The notes: generated from the sequence alone by a model not told the origin. A stretch of DNA of 64,000 nt from Alistipes putredinis (GCA_022009915.1 CP091730.1:1798001-1862000), one strand, 5' to 3'; positions 1 through 10,469 are shown, counted from the stretch's first letter. Made by a program: numbers and translations.

Positions 1-213
1 AAGAAGGTGCCGCCACACTCTCCAAGGAAGAGTCCGGACGTCTGGCACAACGGCAGTTGAAATTCATCCAGCATTTGGAAGCCGCCCTCATGCGAATAGA
101 AAACAAAAGCTACGGTATATGCCGTGCCACAGGCAAGCTGATACCGAAAGAGAGACTCCGAATCGTGCCGCATGCAACGCTTTTGCGTCGAGGCCAAAAA
201 CGAAAAAAAGTAG
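1..213 (+). CDS. TraR/DksA family zinc-finger-like protein (C-terminal part)
   Basis: This is the C-terminal ~70 residues of a TraR/DksA-type protein; the gene begins before the window. The reading frame opens at base 3 and shows the family's helical segment followed by YGICRATGKLIPKERL and HATLCVEAK. Family members bind RNA polymerase through the secondary channel and modulate ppGpp-dependent transcription. Only two cysteines are visible where the classical finger has two CxxC pairs, so zinc binding may be lost, as in many Bacteroidota paralogues. One extra T in the run 181-184 shifts the last ~10 codons; removing it restores CVEAK and a TAG stop at 211-213. A strong terminator follows 20 bases later. 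Confidence 0.8.
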
Positions 214-233
214 GAATCTCTACGACTTTCTAA

Positions 234-271
234 AAATAGCGAAGCCACTTGCATAAGTGGCTTCGCTATTT
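234..271 (+). terminator. Intrinsic terminator after the TraR/DksA gene
   Basis: A perfect 17-bp stem (234-250 pairs with 255-271) encloses a 4-base GCAT loop. It lies 20 bases beyond the stop at 211-213. A-rich and T-rich ends of the stem make it work in either direction, but no facing gene is close. Confidence 0.85.
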
Positions 272-639
272 GATAATACTAACGTGCAACTTTTCATCCG
301 AAGCGCTTGTCCGGTTTTATAGCTCCCGACGACCGGGACAGGCAACATACAAGTCAAGAGCAGCATTTTTCACACAGTCGCGCAAGCAGCACGAGCCGCG
401 CCCCTGCTCTCTAAAAAAAGGAATCTACGCGCAAACGAAATTCGACACGAGTTTATGGTGTACGTTGCAAGGTCAAAGAAAATCGGGCCGGAGAAATAAA
501 CAGGAAAGGAAATTGGTGTCTTATTTTTTTACACGGCGGTATATCGTTTTCGAAATATAATTATATTTGTGTCGTAAAAATTCGAAGTGTAAACAAAAAC
601 GCTCATACAACTTTTTAATTCTAAACTTAGTTTAAGAAA
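272..639 (+). other. Gene-free stretch with two imperfect hairpins and a candidate promoter
   Basis: I see no supportable gene in these 368 bases. A bulged hairpin pairs 308-314 with 333-340, and a second stem pairs 357-363 with 404-410 around a 40-base interior. Nothing identifies a known RNA family. Near the 3' end TATATTTG (562-569) matches the Bacteroidota -7 element TAnnTTTG and could drive the dehydrogenase gene at 640, leaving a leader of about 65 bases. No convincing -33 TTG lies at the usual ~20-base distance. A small RNA here is possible but unsupported. Confidence 0.3.
562..569 (+). promoter_or_regulatory. Candidate -7 promoter element for tdh
   Basis: TATATTTG fits the Bacteroidota consensus TAnnTTTG, 70 bases upstream of the start codon at 640. 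The -33 partner is not clear, so this rests on one half-element and position. Confidence 0.4.
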
Positions 640-1599
640 ATGAAAAGAATACTCATTGTCGGTGCCGGCGGCAAATCGGCTCCGAACTTACGATGTATCT
701 GCGCGGAATTTACGGCGGAGCCAACGTCGTTGCCGCAGATGTACGCGAATGCAAGACTCTGGCCGAAAACGGGCCTTTCGAAGTACTTAACGCACTGGAC
801 ATTCCGGCTTATGCCGCCGTGGTTGCAAAGTACAATATCGACTCGATATTCAATCTCGTAGCCCTGCTTTCCGCTACCGGTGAAAAGGACCCCAAAAAGA
901 GCTTGGGACATCAATATCGGTGCTCTTGTAAACTCGCTCGAAATAGCACGCAGGTTCGGTTGCGCCCTGTTCACCCCCAGTTCGATAGGTGCATTCGGAG
1001 GCGATTATCCCAAAGACAAAACTCCGCAGGACACCATTATGCGCCCCTCGACCGTATACGGAGTATGCAAGGTCACAGGCGAGCTGCTCAGCGACTACTA
1101 TCACACCCGTTTCGGAGTAGATACCCGCAGCGTCAGGTTCCCGGGAATCATTTCTAACGTTACGCTCCCGGGCGGCGGCACGACCGACTATGCCGTAGAA
1201 ATATATTACGAAGCAATCAAAAACGGACGCTTCACCTGCCCGATTCCCTCGGACGTGTACATGGACATGATTTACATGCCCGATGCGCTGAAAGCCTGCG
1301 TCGAGCTGATGGAAGCCGACCCGACCAAACTCGTGCACAGAAACAGACTCTTCAACATTGCCTCGATGAGTTTCACTCCCGAAATCATCTACAAGGCAGT
1401 GAAGGCTCAAATGCCCGATTTTACTATGGACTACAACGTCGATCCCGTCAAGGAGGCAATCGCAAAGAGTTGGCCCAACTCGCTGGACGACACTTGCGCC
1501 CGTCAGGAATGGGGCTGGAAACCCGAATGGAATCTGGAAAGCATGACCACCGACATGCTGAAAATAATCAAGGAGAAACACGACAAAGGACTGTTGTAA
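640..1599 (+). CDS. tdh: L-threonine 3-dehydrogenase, short-chain (epimerase-like) type
   Basis: Oxidises L-threonine with NAD to 2-amino-3-ketobutyrate in the cytoplasm, the first step toward glycine. The reconstructed protein is ~319 residues. It opens with a Rossmann nucleotide-binding turn (GAGG, residues 8-11), has the TPSSIGAFG serine region and the catalytic YGVCK (YxxxK), and the PSDVYMDMIYMPDA region near residue 210, all typical of the SDR-type threonine dehydrogenases of Bacteroidota. Two indels break the frame: a base, probably C, is missing at 672/673, and there is one A too many in 895-899. With both corrected the frame is continuous from the ATG at 640 to TAA at 1597. The 2-amino-3-ketobutyrate ligase partner is not in the window; gcvT and gcvP are. 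A general NAD-dependent epimerase is the alternative name. Confidence 0.85.
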
Positions 1600-1612
1600 T
1601 CCTCTGCCGGAC

Positions 1613-2230
1613 TTATTTCGCGGGGCGGGAATTCGAATTTCTCGTCCCTGTGTTTTTATTTTCCGAGCCCTTATCTTTTCTACCTCCGTCTCTTACTTCC
1701 TTGATCTTTACCAGTACCCATGCAAGCCCTATTCCGATGAACGAACCGATGGTAGCTTCGCCGAAACGCAGTGTACCGTTCGTGAGCGGAGACAACTCGG
1801 GCGAGGTTTTCGATATTATCATAATCATCACCAGCGTCATGGTAGCTATGCGCCCGTCATCCGGAATACCAACCCACATGCAAAGCTGGCTGAGCAGAAA
1901 CACAGCCACGGCCATACCTCCGATACTGAACGGGAAGAATATAAGGTATATATACGCTATAATCACACCTATGAACGTACCGAGGATTCGGAGCCAGCCC
2001 ATCCTGACCGAGGTTTTGACATCCGCCTGCAACACCACGAGGCTCGACACCGAGGCCAGCATGGCGCCCAGCAGGCTCGACGCTTCGTGGATACGGCCCG
2101 TGAGCAGACTTCCCAAGACGAACGACAGAACGACGGCGACGCTCTTGGACAGAGCCAAAAGCGGGTCCGTTTTGTGGAATACCTTTTTCAAATCGAATCT
2201 CATATGCAGTTCGGTATGGAAACTTTTCAT
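1613..2230 (-). CDS. FUSC/aromatic acid exporter-like membrane protein
   Basis: About 205 residues with roughly six hydrophobic segments (for example SVAVVLSFVLGSLLTG, LGTFIGVIIAYIYLIFF, IGSFIGIGLAWVLV) and a basic, polar C-terminal tail. The pattern and the short loops fit the FUSC/DUF939 aromatic-acid-exporter-like family of the inner membrane. I chose the ATG at 2230 because the alternative start at 2278 would overlap the upstream glycosylase gene by 23 bases. The substrate cannot be read from the sequence. The frame is intact, which is uncommon here. It converges with tdh, whose stop is only 13 bases away. Confidence 0.6.
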   Translation of the reverse strand: MKSFHTELHMRFDLKKVFHKTDPLLALSKSVAVVLSFVLGSLLTGRIHEASSLLGAMLASVSSLVVLQADVKTSVRMGWLRILGTFIGVIIAYIYLIFFPFSIGGMAVAVFLLSQLCMWVGIPDDGRIATMTLVMIMIISKTSPELSPLTNGTLRFGEATIGSFIGIGLAWVLVKIKEVRDGGRKDKGSENKNTGTRNSNSRPAK

Positions 2231-2255
2231 CCGACACTGCACATATCGTACCTCA

Positions 2256-2839
2256 TCAATGAAGAATACCCTCGGCACGAAACATTCTTTCGTACACCTC
2301 GGCTTTCCGCTCCACGGACATCGGATACGCCCGCGACGAAGACGGCATACGGTAATGGCGCATACTCCGGCCCATAAATTCGAACTCCGTGCACTCTCCG
2401 GTCTTCGGTTCGGGCGAACCGGTCTGCATACAGAGGGTCTCGGTGGCTTTATGTCCGGTGGTAACGATTGCGCGGCACGTCGGAATGCGGTCGAGAACGG
2501 CCGTCATGTCGGTCGGGCGAACTATTTCAAGAAACTTGTCCGAAGCATTGTCTTTTAGCCGGAGCACCTCCTCTGCCGTATCGTACATCGCGATTTTTCG
2601 TTCCGTGAGAAACTCCTCTATCTTCCGCCTGTCGAACGCCTTTCGGTCCGGAATCACGAAATGTCCCTTATCCCCGAAAAACACGTATCCGATTATGCGC
2701 CACATGTCGTTGATGAAGTTGGGATAGAAAAACTCCATAGACCAGCGTTTTCTGTCGGGCGGCAAGCTGCCGAGCATCAGAAGTTCGGCATCGGCCGGCA
2801 AGAAAGGTTGCAAAGGGTGTTTTTTTCGGAGGTATTCAT
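2256..2839 (-). CDS. Uracil-DNA glycosylase family protein
   Basis: A ~194-residue protein of the uracil-DNA-glycosylase superfamily (MUG/family-4-like), expected to excise damaged bases from DNA. Characteristic segments are LMLGSLPPDRKRWSMEFFYP near the N terminus, IVTTGHKA in the middle and MPSSSRAYP near the end, the last matching the family's C-terminal serine/proline motif. The natural start appears to be the ATG at 2839 (MNTSEKK); one base is missing from the T run 2820-2826, so the frame must be shifted after eight codons. Start and stop sit close to the HAD gene upstream (stop at 2855) and the exporter-like gene downstream. Confidence 0.7.
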
Positions 2840-2854
2840 AACTTGGCAAAAATA

Positions 2855-3554
2855 CTACAAGACTGTCAGCTGGTCGCCGAAGGCAGAAAGCCGAATCAGG
2901 CGGGAATGCTCCGTCTTGTCGGCATGCTCCATTTTCCATGTCCTGTGAAAAGGAATATAAGCGCCCCACCCTCCGGTTTCGAGAACCGGAATAATGTCGG
3001 ATTTCATTGAGTTGCCGACCATCAAAAATTCATCCGGAGCAATATCGTATTCCTTGTACAGACCGGCATAGACTTCCGGAATCTTGTCGGACACGACCTT
3101 CAACTGCCCGAAATAACGTCCGAGGCCGCTGCGTTTCACCTTATTCTCCTGCGGCAGAAGTTCGCCCTTGGTAAGCAGCACAAGTTCATACATGCCGCCG
3201 AGCGCAATCCGTTTCAGTGTCGGTTCAACATCGTCGAACGGCTGCATGATCATACCCAGCAGGTTTTTTCCGAGCGACACCAATCGTGCGATGTCTTCGG
3301 CCGAAACCCTGTTTTCGGATATGCTCAAAGCTGCCTCTATTAACGAAATGGTAAAAGCCTTGGCGCCGAAACCGAGATTCTCCATGTTCCGGCATTCGAT
3401 ATCGAAAAACGCGGAGCGTATATCCTTTTCGACTGCATAAGGCGACAGTATATCGCACAGCGTATCCTCGATAACGTCATAGTGGGTCTGATTGTCCCAC
3501 AACGTATCGTCGGCATCGAATGCGACCACCTTTATTTTTCCGTTTGTCAAACAT
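2855..3554 (-). CDS. HAD-superfamily hydrolase
   Basis: About 232 residues. The N-terminal FDADDTLW is HAD motif I (DxDxT), with the first Asp as nucleophile; LLTKGE fits motif II, and VGNSMKSDI carries the acidic motif IV. The cap between them is helical. Substrate is unknown; phosphoglycolate-like or pyrophosphatase-like activity is typical. The likely start is the ATG at 3554 (MFDKRK), reached by removing one T from 3535-3539; without that correction the frame opens only at a TTG at 3550. A TACCTTTG element at 3575-3582 sits 20 bases upstream. Confidence 0.75.
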
Positions 3555-3574
3555 GCTGCATGCGTTTAGAATGA

Positions 3575-3582
3575 CAAAGGTA
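3575..3582 (-). promoter_or_regulatory. Candidate -7 promoter element for the HAD gene
   Basis: Read on the minus strand, TACCTTTG matches TAnnTTTG and lies 20 bases upstream of the ATG at 3554. The -33 position would fall inside the gdhA terminator, which is a tight but feasible arrangement. Confidence 0.45.
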
Positions 3583-3585
3583 CGA

Positions 3586-3622
3586 AAAAGGGCTCCGGAA
3601 AAGAAATTTCCGGAGCCCTTTT
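3586..3622 (-). terminator. Intrinsic terminator of gdhA
   Basis: A 16-bp perfect stem (3586-3601 pairs with 3607-3622) closes a 5-base loop, 18 bases past the gdhA stop at 3640. The stem ends in A/T runs that supply the U-tract on the minus strand. Confidence 0.85.
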
Positions 3623-3639
3623 CGATAGATTCGCGTCGA

Positions 3640-4976
3640 TTAGAGGATACCCTGCTCGACCATACTCTTGGCAACCTTCATGAATCCGGCGATGTTGGCG
3701 CCTTTCATGTAGTTGATATAACCGTCCTCGGTGCCGTATTCGAGACAAGCGGCGTGAATCGAAGACATGATTTTTGTGCAGTCTGGCGTCCACCTCTTCG
3801 GCCGTCCAGCCTGTACTTCATCGAGTTCTGGCTCATCTCCAAGCCCGAAGTAGCGACACCGCCCGCATTCACGGCCTTGCCCGGACCGTAAGGTATTCTG
3901 GCAGCTATGAATGCGTCGATAGCCTCCGGACGGCAGCCCATGTTGGAAACCTCTGCAACGATTTTAACACCGTTGGCGATAAGTGCGGCAGCATCGTTTC
4001 CGTCAAGTTCGTTCTGCGTAGCGCAAGGCATGGCGATATCGACCTTGACTTCCCACGGTTTTTGCCTGCAACGAACGTCGAGCCGGGGAACTTGTCGGCA
4101 TAAGGAGCGACCACATCGTTGTTCGAAGCACGAAGTTAGAGCATGTAGGCGATTTTTCTCCTTATTGAGACCGGCAGGATCGTAGATATATCCGTCGGGA
4201 CCGGAAATGGTAACGACCTTGGCGCCCAGTTCGGTAGCCTTGGTAGCTGCGCCCCATGCAACGTTTCCGAAACCTGAAATGGCGATTACCTTGTCCTTGA
4301 TGTCCATGCCTGCGGTTTCGAGCATCTGACGCAGGAAATACACAGCACCGAAGCCGGTCGCCTCGGGACGAATGAGCGAACCGCCGTATGTCATGCCCTT
4401 GCCTGTCAGCACGCCCGTATTTTCAAGCGCCAGCTTACGGTACATGCCGTACAGATAACCGATTTCACGACCTCCGACGCCTATGTCGCCTGCCGGAACG
4501 TCGGTCTCGGGGCCGATATGTCTCCACAACTCGGTCATGAAAGCCTGACAGAAACGCATGATTTCATGGTCGGACTTGCCTTTCGGGTTGAAATCCGAAC
4601 CGCCCTTGGCTCCGCCCATAGGCAAGGTGGTAAGAGCATTTTTGAATATCTGCTCGAATCCGAGGAATTTGAGAATCGACGGATTCACGCTCGGATGGAA
4701 GCGAAGGCCTCCCTTGTAGGGGCCGATAGCATTGTTGAACTGGAAACGATAGCCGGTGTTTATCTGAACATCGCCGTTGTCGTCCACCCACACTACCTTG
4801 AAAGTGAAACTGCGGTCCGGTTCCACGATTCTTTCGGCAATTTTGTTGGCCTCGAATTCGGGGTGACGGTTATAGGTTTCCTCAACGGTAGTGAGCACTT
4901 CGCGCACGGCTTGCAGGTATTCGCTTTCTCCGGGATGCTTGCGCTCCAATTCTGTCATTAAACTATTTACATTCAT
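3640..4976 (-). CDS. gdhA: Glutamate dehydrogenase, NADP-type
   Basis: Catalyses reversible amination of 2-oxoglutarate to glutamate, the main ammonia-assimilation route in many Bacteroidales. About 444 residues, the usual length for the hexameric type. Visible are GYRFQFNNAIGPYKGGLRFH, the catalytic-lysine region PMGGAKGG followed by SDFNPKG, the Rossmann turn SGFGNVAWGA and the C-terminal KSMVEQGIL. The copy as written is broken by extra bases in T runs 3771-3775 and 4153-4157, a missing base in 4059-4063, an insertion at 3808-3812 and an apparent nonsense codon (TAA, 4136-4138) where a Glu codon is expected. All lie in the C-terminal third. I treat it as a functional gene carrying sequence errors. 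Confidence 0.88.
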
Positions 4977-5019
4977 AATCTGTAATTGTTTTAGGTTTAT
5001 ACGCTTAAAATTTTTTCGT

Positions 5020-5027
5020 CAAATATA
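5020..5027 (-). promoter_or_regulatory. Candidate -7 promoter element for gdhA
   Basis: TATATTTG on the minus strand, 43 bases upstream of the gdhA ATG and inside the gap that separates it from the PEP-synthase-like gene. No clear -33 TTG is seen. Confidence 0.45.
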
Positions 5028-5061
5028 GTCAATATTCGCGTGATTGTAACTCGGACCGCGA

Positions 5062-8033
5062 TTATTTTTTTATGATTCCCTTGTTGTTCTGTCCGTCTAT
5101 GAACACGTCGAGCGGCTCATCGAAGCGCACATGACGCAGATAGTGAGTCTCCTGCTGCGAGGGCATGGCGTCGAGCGCGGCAAAATCGCACACGCCGTCG
5201 CCCATGAAAGGATTCACCGTCATATACCCGACCCCGAGCGAGGTGAGATTCTGAAAGAAATGCGTTCCCTGACTCGGTTCCACCATGAAATTCGGCAGAC
5301 CGCACTCTACGATTACACGCGCCTCGGAGATATGATTCCACCTGACCGGAATGCCCAAAAACGAATCGCTCGACCCCCAGCGGCCTGGGCCGATGAGCAC
5401 ATACCCGCCGCTATCGTGCATACGCGCGTTCATGGCGCTTATCTCCTGCGCGATTTTTTCGGTCTCGGTCGTCTTGAACGCCTTGTTTTTAACATAGACT
5501 ATATCCCGAATGCCTGTCATGCGGCCTATACCCAGTGCGCTTTGCGCGTACACGATGGCATCCGCCGTCTCCACATCGGCCCAGTCGCGCGTGCGGCCGG
5601 TATCGGTTTTCACCGTCGGACGTATTTGCAGCAGATTGAATATCTTTCGGGCCCCGTCGGGGACATCCATGTTAATGGCGAATTCCAACTCGACCGGACA
5701 ACGCATCTCCCTCTGTCCGATTTCGAGCAGTTCGCTGATTATCTGTCCGATAGGCATCGTGCCGTATTTGAGCAAATGGGCAAAAGTTATGATTTTGCGC
5801 CCGGGGCCTTCGTTGGTGTCGTTTATGCGGCCGCTTTGTGCGTCCCATGTCGAAGCCACGTAACGCATCGTGCGGAAACGTCTGGCGTCGTTTATGTCAA
5901 ATTTGCTCAGATTCACCGCATCGTCTATCGAGGTTTTGAACTCTTCGGGCCTAAGGTTCAAAGCGTACATCTCTTTCTGCGTTTCGTGCAGCGCCAGCTC
6001 CGGAGTGGACAGTTGCAGAACCTTTTTCGGATACTTTGGCGAAAAATCTCAGCGCCCGACCTCCGTCCACCACCAATTTTCCCAGTCCGAAAGCCATCTT
6101 CACGATACCGTCCTGCGGCTTTTCGTTGCCTATCGGATAGAAATTGGTGGAGTTGGCTGTACCTGAAACCGTCGGGAAGAAATACCCTCCGTCCTCCGAA
6201 CCGCATATCTCCTGTATGATTACGGCCATACGCTCCTCGCTCAGAAGATTCTGCGTCGTGGCTATGTAGGCACGGCTCGCAGCGAAGTATATGGATGCGT
6301 AGACGCTCTTTATGGCCTTGCCGAGCAGTCGGAGCGTCTGGTCCTCGTTGTCCGTAAGCGGAATCATGTATGTGGAGTATATTCCGGCAAAAGGCTGGTT
6401 GTCCGAATCTTCCAGTTTCGAGCTCGACCTGACGGCAAGCGGACGCTTCGCATGTTTTATATATGCCCGCAATTTGATGATGAGCCTTTCGGGCAGACTC
6501 GACGAGACGAACTCGGAAAGCAGGTCGGCATCGGAAATCTCCGAGTTGATGACGTATTGAAGACCGTTCTGCTTGATGAACTCGTCGAAATAGTCGGTAG
6601 CAATCACCACCGTGCGCGGAATGGTGATTCGAACACCGGGGTATTTGTCGTAGAGCTTATATTTGAGCAGCAGGTTGTTGGCGAATGCCAGACCGCGGGC
6701 CTTCCCGCCTAACGAATCCCGTCCTATGCGGGCGAACCATATCGAATCGTCATACGTGGCGGGGTCGAACCGCGCCACTACGCCCTGTCCTACTTGCAGG
6801 CGATAATCGCGAATCGTGTCCCATGCTATTTTTCCGAATGGCCGACACAGAACCGTAATCCGACAGACGTATGTCGCGCAGCACGGCCGCAATCGGGAAC
6901 AGTCCGCGGGAAAACATCCATTTGGAGAGATGATTGTGCGAGGCATGGTACGCCAGCACCTCGTCGTCGATTTCCATAAGGCACTGCTGCATCTCCTTCA
7001 AATCCTTGGCCTTGCACACAGGCATGCCGGTATGCGGATTCTTGAATACGAAATCGCCGAATGCGAACTCCTCGCTTATGTATTCGGCGAGGTCGAGAAG
7101 CAGGGTTTTTCGAATATTTCACCAGAAAGCCGACCCCGAGCCTGCCGAGCAACCTCGCGCATGCTCTCCTGCGAAGACTGCAACAGAAACGGCATGTTGG
7201 GATTATCCTTCTTTATCAAGCGGCAAAGGTCGATGCCGGCATCGAGTTTCTCGTCCTCGCTTTTGTCGAACTTATTGACCACGAATCCCACGTCGGAGAT
7301 GACGCCGAGCATGTTCTCCTTGTATTTTTCGTAAAGTTCGACCGCTTCCGAATAATTTGTGGCGAGCAGTATCTTGGGTCTGGCCCGTTTGCGCATTATC
7401 TGCTGCTGTTCGTTCAGCGCGTCGCGGATGAATTCGCTGTTCTGCTGCAAGACTATTTTTATATATAGCCGGCAGATATGTGGAGTAATACCTAATGGAG
7501 TCTTCGACGAGAAGAATGCACTGAACGCCTATTTTGAGGATGTCGTTATCGGCGTTCATTCGGTCCTCGATAGTCTTTATAATGGCGATTATCAGGTCGG
7601 CATTGCCGTGCCAATAGAACGTAAAGTCGATGCCGGAGCGGTCCTGAGCCTCGATTTTACGTTTCATGTCCTTCGAGAAACTCGTAAGCAGCACGAACGG
7701 TATGTGCGGATACTTCTGCCGGATTATCTTGCCGAAACTGAACACGTCGAGCTTGCCGACATTGTACATGGATATTATCAGGTCGAATCCCGTCTGCATC
7801 TCCAAAAGTTCCAGCGCCTCGATAGACGAACTAACCCGCGTAATGGAGGGCGGGTTGCTCAGATTGAGATCTATGTACTCCTGCGTGATTTGCGAGTCGA
7901 TGCGGCCGTCCTCCTCCAATACGAACCCCTCGTAACTGCTGCTCACAAGCAGTATCTTGTTGATGCGGCGCTGCATCAGGTGGTGGTAGTCTATCTCGAA
8001 AAATTCGGCCGGCGTCTTGGAATCGTGCTGCAT
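5062..8033 (-). CDS. Receiver-receiver-PEP synthase (PEP/pyruvate-binding domain) fusion
   Basis: A reconstructed protein of about 988 residues with an unusual order. Residues ~20-160 resemble a CheY receiver, but at the expected phospho-Asp position the strand reads DLIISMYNVG, so it is probably a pseudo-receiver. Residues ~165-300 are a canonical receiver with the acidic pair in ILLVEDS, the acceptor Asp in LGVISDVGF, and the switch Lys in FLVKYSK. A helical linker follows, then from ~430 a PEP-synthase/PPDK ATP-grasp domain (DSLGGKARGLAF, AVRSSSKLEDSDNQPFAG, YVLIGPGRWGSSD). I see no phosphohistidine or PEP-binding TIM-barrel domain, so it is unlikely to make PEP alone; a phosphorylation-controlled phosphotransfer or ATP-dependent role is inference. 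Five indels (6023-6027, 6829-6833, 7106-7110, 7139-7143, 7457-7461) split it. ATG at 8033, with its own divergent promoter. Confidence 0.8.
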
Positions 8034-8062
8034 CGGGACTAAAAAAATATTTAATTGTTTTA

Positions 8063-8070
8063 CAAATGTA
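8063..8070 (-). promoter_or_regulatory. Candidate -7 promoter element for the PEP-synthase fusion
   Basis: TACATTTG on the minus strand, 30 bases upstream of the ATG at 8033, gives a short leader. It is back-to-back with a plus-strand element 15 bases away, forming a compact divergent promoter region. Confidence 0.5.
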
Positions 8071-8084
8071 GGAAATAGTTTTTT

Positions 8085-8092
8085 TATCTTTG
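8085..8092 (+). promoter_or_regulatory. Candidate -7 promoter element for the GNAT-like gene
   Basis: TATCTTTG matches TAnnTTTG 31 bases upstream of the ATG at 8123. A TTGTTT at 8055-8060 could be the -33 element, though its 24-base spacing is longer than usual. Confidence 0.5.
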
Positions 8093-8122
8093 CTACTCGT
8101 TAGCGACTTTCTTTTTTTAAGC

Positions 8123-9339
8123 ATGAATTATATCTTGGAAGAGGTGGCTTCGGCCGCACAAAAACGCGAATTTCTCGATTTTCCCAAACAGCTGTACCGC
8201 GGAAACCGGAACTGGGTTTGTCCGTTGGACGGCGATATAGAAGCGGTTTTCGACCCTTCGAAAAACGAAAAATTCATCGATGGTGAGGCCGCTCGTTTTC
8301 TGGTCAGGGACGAGAAGGGGAAAGTCACGGGACGCATCGCCGCATTCTACAACAAAGAGCAGGCCGCATGCGAAGAGCAGCCTACGGGCGGATGCGGTTT
8401 CTTCGAATCCGTAGACGACCAGAAGGTCGCCGACATGATGTTCGACGCCTGCCGCCAGTGGCTGGCTGACAAAGGCATGGAAGCGATGGACGGTCCTATC
8501 AATTTCGGCGACAGGGACAGTTGGTGGGGGCTGCTGGTAAACGGGTTCGAATTCCAGCCGCTCTATCAGAATCCGTACAATCCGCCTTATTATCAGGCTC
8601 TGTTCGAAAACTACGGGTTCAAGAACTATTTCAACCAGCACACCTACATCCGCAACATCAAGGCAGGCGTATTTCCACCGACAGTTTACGAGCGTGTCAA
8701 ACGTCTCGAAGAGAATCCGGGGTACAGATTCGAGCATATCAAACTCTCGAATCTCTCGCAGGTGGCATCGGATTTCAGAATGATATACAACAAGGCGTGG
8801 TCGCAGTTCTCGGGCGTAAAGCCTATGGACGAGCAGCATGCGCAGAAGCTCATGCGTTCGATGAAACCGATTATTGACGAAAAACTCATCTATTTCGCCT
8901 ACTTCAACGACGAGCCTATCGGATTTTTCATCATGGTGCCCGACCTTAACCGCGTCATAGGCCGTTTCAACGGCAAGCCTGAATCTGATAAACAAAATCA
9001 GGCTCTGGTATCTAATCAAGGTGGCTCACAAGGCCGACCGCATCTTCGGAATCATATTCGGCGTTACGCCGGAGTTTCAGGGCAAAAGGCATCGAATCGG
9101 GCATCATCTGCGAGTTCGAACGTCAGGTGGCTCTGGGCAATATCAGCAACTACAAGTCGCTGGAACTCGCATGGATGGGCGACTTCAATCCGGTGATGCT
9201 GCGCATGGTCGAAACGTTCGTCTGCGCGACGAAGCACAAGATGCACACGACTTACCGCTATCTGTTCGACAGAACCAAAGAATTCAAACGCTGCCCGCGT
9301 CTGGGCGTCAAGCGACAAAAACTAAAAACGAATCACTAA
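8123..9339 (+). CDS. GNAT-fold acyltransferase-like protein of unknown substrate
   Basis: About 405 residues. The N-terminal segment with LYRGNRNWVCPL and the later FGVTPEFQGKGIESG resemble the widespread ~380-residue Bacteroidota proteins with an acyl-CoA N-acyltransferase fold; the G-K-G stretch in the second would be the acyl-CoA pyrophosphate loop. The ATG at 8123 (MNYILEEV) is preferred over an upstream start because it sits just after the promoter element. Two insertions break the frame, at 8976-8980 (inside an expected AGCT) and in the A run near 9082. The gene lies 10 bases upstream of gcvT and may be co-transcribed with it. Function is not established. Confidence 0.6.
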
Positions 9340-9349
9340 GTAAAACGAT

Positions 9350-10452
9350 ATGAAAACTACTCCATTTACCAAGTATCACATCGCAGCCGGCGCCAAAATG
9401 GCGGAATTCGCAGGCTACAACATGCCCATCGAGTTTACGGGCATAAACGACGAACATGCCACGGTCAGAAACGGCGCCGGCGTGTTCGATGTCAGCCATA
9501 TGGGCGAAATATGGGTCAAGGGCCCCAAGGCGCTGCCGTTCTTGCAGCACATAACCACCAACAATGTCGAGGCGCTGTTCGACGGCAAGGCACAATACTC
9601 CTGCATGCCCAACGGCCGCGGCGGAATCGTGGACGACATTCTGGTCTATCGCATCGACGAGCAGATATGTCTGCTCGTGGTCAATGCCGCAAACATCGAA
9701 AAGGACTGGAAACACATCTGCGAACAGGGAGCCGCATTCGGACTCACGGCCGGAAAAGAGCTTTTACAACGCCTCCGACGAGATTTGCCAGGCTCGCCGT
9801 ACAGGGGCCGCTCGCAATGAAAATCATTCAGAAAATGTGTCCCGAGCAGGTAGAAGACATGATCTACTATACTTTCAGAAAGACCGAGATAGCCGGCATC
9901 AAGGACGCCATTCTCTCCGCCACCGGATACACAGGTTCGGGCGGATGCGAAATATACGTGGCCAACGAAGACGCCGACAAACTTTGGGAGGCTCTTTTGG
10001 AAAGCCGGCGAAGAGTACGGTCTTAAAAAAACATCGGTTTGGGTGCACGCGATACGCTGCGTTTGGAGAAGGGCTTCTGCCTGTACGGCAATGACATCAG
10101 CGACACCACTTCGCCGCTCGAAGCCGGTCTGGGCTGGATTACCAAATTCACGGACGGCAAGGATTTCATCGACCGTCAGTTCATGGAAAAGCTCAAAGCC
10201 GAAGGCGTGAAGCGCAAACTCGTAGGATTCAAGATGGTGGAACGCGGCGTACCGCGCCACGGTTACGAACTCGCCGACACAGAAGGTAATATCATAGGCG
10301 AGGTTACCTCCGGCACCATGTCTCCTACGCTCAAAGAAGGCATCGGAATGGGATACGTGAAAACCGAATTCTCGAAGCCCGACACGGAAATAGCCGTAGT
10401 GATTCGCGGCAAACTCGTGAAAGCTCGGGTAGTTAAGTTCCCGTTCGTATAA
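9350..10452 (+). CDS. gcvT: Glycine cleavage system T protein (aminomethyltransferase)
   Basis: Transfers the methylene group from the aminomethyl-lipoyl H protein to tetrahydrofolate and releases ammonia. About 364 residues, the usual GcvT length. Visible are the N-terminal [35 protein letters not shown] with the folate-site region, [19 protein letters not shown] and the C-terminal MGYV segment. Four indel sites interrupt it: an extra T near 9760, an insertion at 9790-9794, an extra T near 9995 and an A run at 10025-10031. A strong terminator follows at 10470. The P protein is encoded 28 kb away at 38848 on the other strand; no gcvH is in the window. Confidence 0.9.
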
Positions 10453-10469
10453 AGACCCGCCGAAACGAT

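Noticed and set aside
249..560. A 103-codon open frame beginning inside the first terminator
   Set aside because: It starts in the hairpin loop region, has no domain, and its composition is that of intergenic DNA.
3640..4976. gdhA as a true pseudogene
   Set aside because: Its indels are of the same kind and density as in essential neighbours, and its promoter, terminator and full-length homology are preserved.
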